From: a bacterium
Lineage (GTDB): Bacteria; JAMCPX01
Direction of reading: 5' to 3'
DNA: 6,962 nucleotides
NCBI GenBank assembly: GCA_021800575.1
Contig: JAJYYW010000074.1
Coordinates: 1-6,962 of the forward strand
Under the pieces are notes generated by a model. It was not told where the DNA came from. It did no database searches and saw nothing but the letters and a program-made list of their open reading frames with translations. A program made the position numbers and the translations under genes. Of the stretch, positions 6,399 through 6,962 are shown piece after piece; positions within the stretch are counted from its first letter, which is position 1; the number at the start of each line of letters is the position of its first letter.

Positions 6399-6447
6399 CG
6401 TAATTTTTCTCCATTGAAAATGAGGTCAGTCGCGATATGAAATTACG
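6399..6447. repeat. 8-bp inverted repeat CGTAATTT / AAATTACG
   Basis: Perfect arms at 6399-6406 and 6440-6447 are separated by 33 nt, starting 5 nt after the stop of ORF6N copy 1. The wide, AT-rich spacing makes a terminator unlikely. It may bound a local structure or be chance. It opens the 391-nt stretch 6394-6785, which otherwise contains the hairpin at 6461-6483, the nested element at 6514-6622 and a short open frame. Confidence 0.25.
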
Positions 6448-6460
6448 GAACATTATAATC

Positions 6461-6483
6461 CCCCCTCTTAAGATAAGAGGGGG
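6461..6483. terminator. C5/G5 hairpin, terminator-like or interspersed repeat
   Basis: CCCCCTCTTA (6461-6470) pairs perfectly with TAAGAGGGGG (6474-6483) around an AGA loop, a 10-bp stem with five G-C pairs at its base. A second G-tract follows directly (CTAGGGGG, 6484-6491). It lies 67 nt after ORF6N copy 1 and has no T-tract on the plus strand. On the minus strand the sequence leaving the stem is GATTATAATG, again not a T run. It may terminate transcription, but symmetric C-run/G-run hairpins of this kind also occur as dispersed intergenic repeats in bacterial genomes. Confidence 0.5.
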
Positions 6484-6513
6484 CTAGGGGGCGTTATGAG
6501 ATTTAGATATTTT

Positions 6514-6622
6514 ACCCCGTTAGAAACCGCATCCTTTATAGGCCAAGAACTTGTGCTCGATGCGTAGCTATAAAATAATTAATAAGGAGCAAATATTCTT
6601 AAAAATAAGTTTCTAATGGGGT
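6514..6622. repeat. 109-nt nested inverted-repeat element
   Basis: The terminal arms ACCCCGTTAGAAAC (6514-6527) and GTTTCTAATGGGGT (6609-6622) pair over 14 bp with one mismatch, which is a G-U pair in RNA. An inner 7-bp repeat TTTATAG (6535-6541) / CTATAAA (6568-6574) lies inside. The structure could be a MITE-like element, a structured RNA, or the remains of a mobile unit. No clear target-site duplication flanks it (at most 2-3 T residues). The right arm supplies the ATG of the short frame at 6616. Confidence 0.5.
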
Positions 6623-6756
6623 TTGAAGATTTCGACACCTTCGTTCAATATACCGGCATGCTTATCGAAGGTACAAACTGGGACAGCGTCGGCATAAACA
6701 AAAGAATCCGGAGTCCGCTCAATATCTTAAAATTTCACTTTACATATTACGATTAA
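6616..6756 (+). CDS. Possible 46-aa protein or gene remnant
   Basis: From ATG 6616 the frame reads [20 protein letters not shown] and ends HFTYYD, 46 residues with plausible protein composition. The ATG has no ribosome site at normal distance. A good one, AAGGAG (6584-6589), is instead 5 nt before an in-frame ATT (6595) that would extend the product by 7 residues (MLKNKFL if initiated). ATT is a very rare start, so the gene may have lost an ATG, or the frame may be non-coding. The middle contains the sequence [20 protein letters not shown], which I do not recognise. It sits between two ORF6N genes on their strand. It could be a small accessory protein, an antitoxin-sized product, or the truncated tail of a larger gene interrupted by the repeat element that provides its first codon. 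Confidence 0.3.
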   Translation: MGFEDFDTFVQYTGMLIEGTNWDSVGINKRIRSPLNILKFHFTYYD

Positions 6757-6768
6757 TAGGCGTATATC
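6739..6768 (+). promoter_or_regulatory. Weak candidate promoter of ORF6N copy 2
   Basis: TTTACA (6739-6744) and TATATC (6763-6768) are 18 nt apart, matching 5 and 4 of 6 consensus bases. Transcription would start about 6775, almost at the ribosome site AGGAGG (6776-6781). It overlaps the end of the short frame at 6616-6756. It resembles the tight promoter/ribosome-site layout at 5456-5499. Confidence 0.33.
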
Positions 6769-6785
6769 TTACATCAGGAGGCTTC

Positions 6786-6962
6786 ATGAAATCTTATGCA
6801 ATTATACCGGTTGATATGATCGAGCAGAAGATCCTGCTCATCCGGGGACAAAAGGTAATGCTGGACAGGGATTTGGCAGAGCTTTATGGAGTTGAGACAC
6901 GGGTTTTGAATCAGGCTGTACGTAGGAATTTAGATCGCTTCCCCAAGGACTTTATGATGATC
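6786..6962 (+). CDS. ORF6N domain-containing protein, copy 2 (3' partial)
   Basis: The ATG at 6786 follows AGGAGG (6776-6781) by 4 nt. The 59 codons before the window edge are fully open and encode an ORF6N N-terminus: [20 protein letters not shown], then [14 protein letters not shown] and RFPKDFMMI. Against copy 1 (5875-6393), 43 of these 59 residues are identical without gaps, including uninterrupted blocks at 12-24 and 26-36. The DNA is also very alike in those blocks. Similarity begins at the start codon; the upstream regions do not match, so only the coding part is shared. The two genes are tandem paralogues or were gained separately. [10 protein letters not shown] is the commoner form of this segment in the family. 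Function as for copy 1: a probable DNA-binding domain, role unknown. Confidence 0.86.
   Translation, partial: MKSYAIIPVDMIEQKILLIRGQKVMLDRDLAELYGVETRVLNQAVRRNLDRFPKDFMMI

Noticed and set aside
6487..6527. Integron attC-like site (GTTA... motifs near inverted repeats)
   Set aside because: The core sites RYYYAAC/GTTRRRY with proper inner boxes are not found; the GTTAGAA and GTTATGA sequences do not fit.

Overview
The window reads as chromosomal DNA of a Gram-negative-type bacterium. A 28-30 residue lipoprotein signal, Sec-type signal peptides, strong GGAGG ribosome sites and sigma70-like promoters all point that way. The mix of families (YncE/phosphoesterase fusion, DUF1573, C_GCAxxG_C_C, BrnA-type CopG antitoxin, repeated ORF6N genes) is what I would expect in the Desulfobacterota or Nitrospirota. 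That placement is inference from gene content only. No RNA gene, CRISPR array or complete insertion sequence is visible.

Positions 1-2595 are GC-rich and hold two co-directional genes. The first is the 3' part of a beta-propeller/phosphoesterase fusion protein. The second, 35 nt later, is a DUF1573-type lipoprotein; the pair is probably one operon of envelope or periplasmic proteins. A convergent gene at 2656-3360 encodes an integral-membrane methyltransferase of the isoprenylcysteine carboxyl methyltransferase (ICMT)/phospholipid methyltransferase type, with its own likely promoter at 3405-3432.

Positions 3600-4335 hold a compact two-gene unit: an orphan BrnA-like antitoxin, with no BrnT toxin visible, overlapped by the expression signals of a C_GCAxxG_C_C putative redox protein. 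The antitoxin promoter sits so close to its ATG that the message is probably leaderless. On the other strand at 4413-5294 is an unrecognised exported protein ending in a DxNxDGxDE calcium-loop-like motif.

From about 4340 onward base composition becomes clearly more AT-rich and the region looks accessory. A good promoter (5456-5483) leads into an 18-codon open frame carrying a 16-bp perfect palindrome. This frame overlaps by ATGA with a 97-aa unknown protein, followed closely by an ORF6N-domain gene. A 391-nt stretch then holds a series of inverted repeats: a C5/G5 hairpin, a 109-nt nested inverted-repeat element, and a short 46-53 codon frame. A second ORF6N gene, close in sequence to the first, runs off the right edge. 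The ORF6N pair with the structured spacer between them is the part most worth following up.
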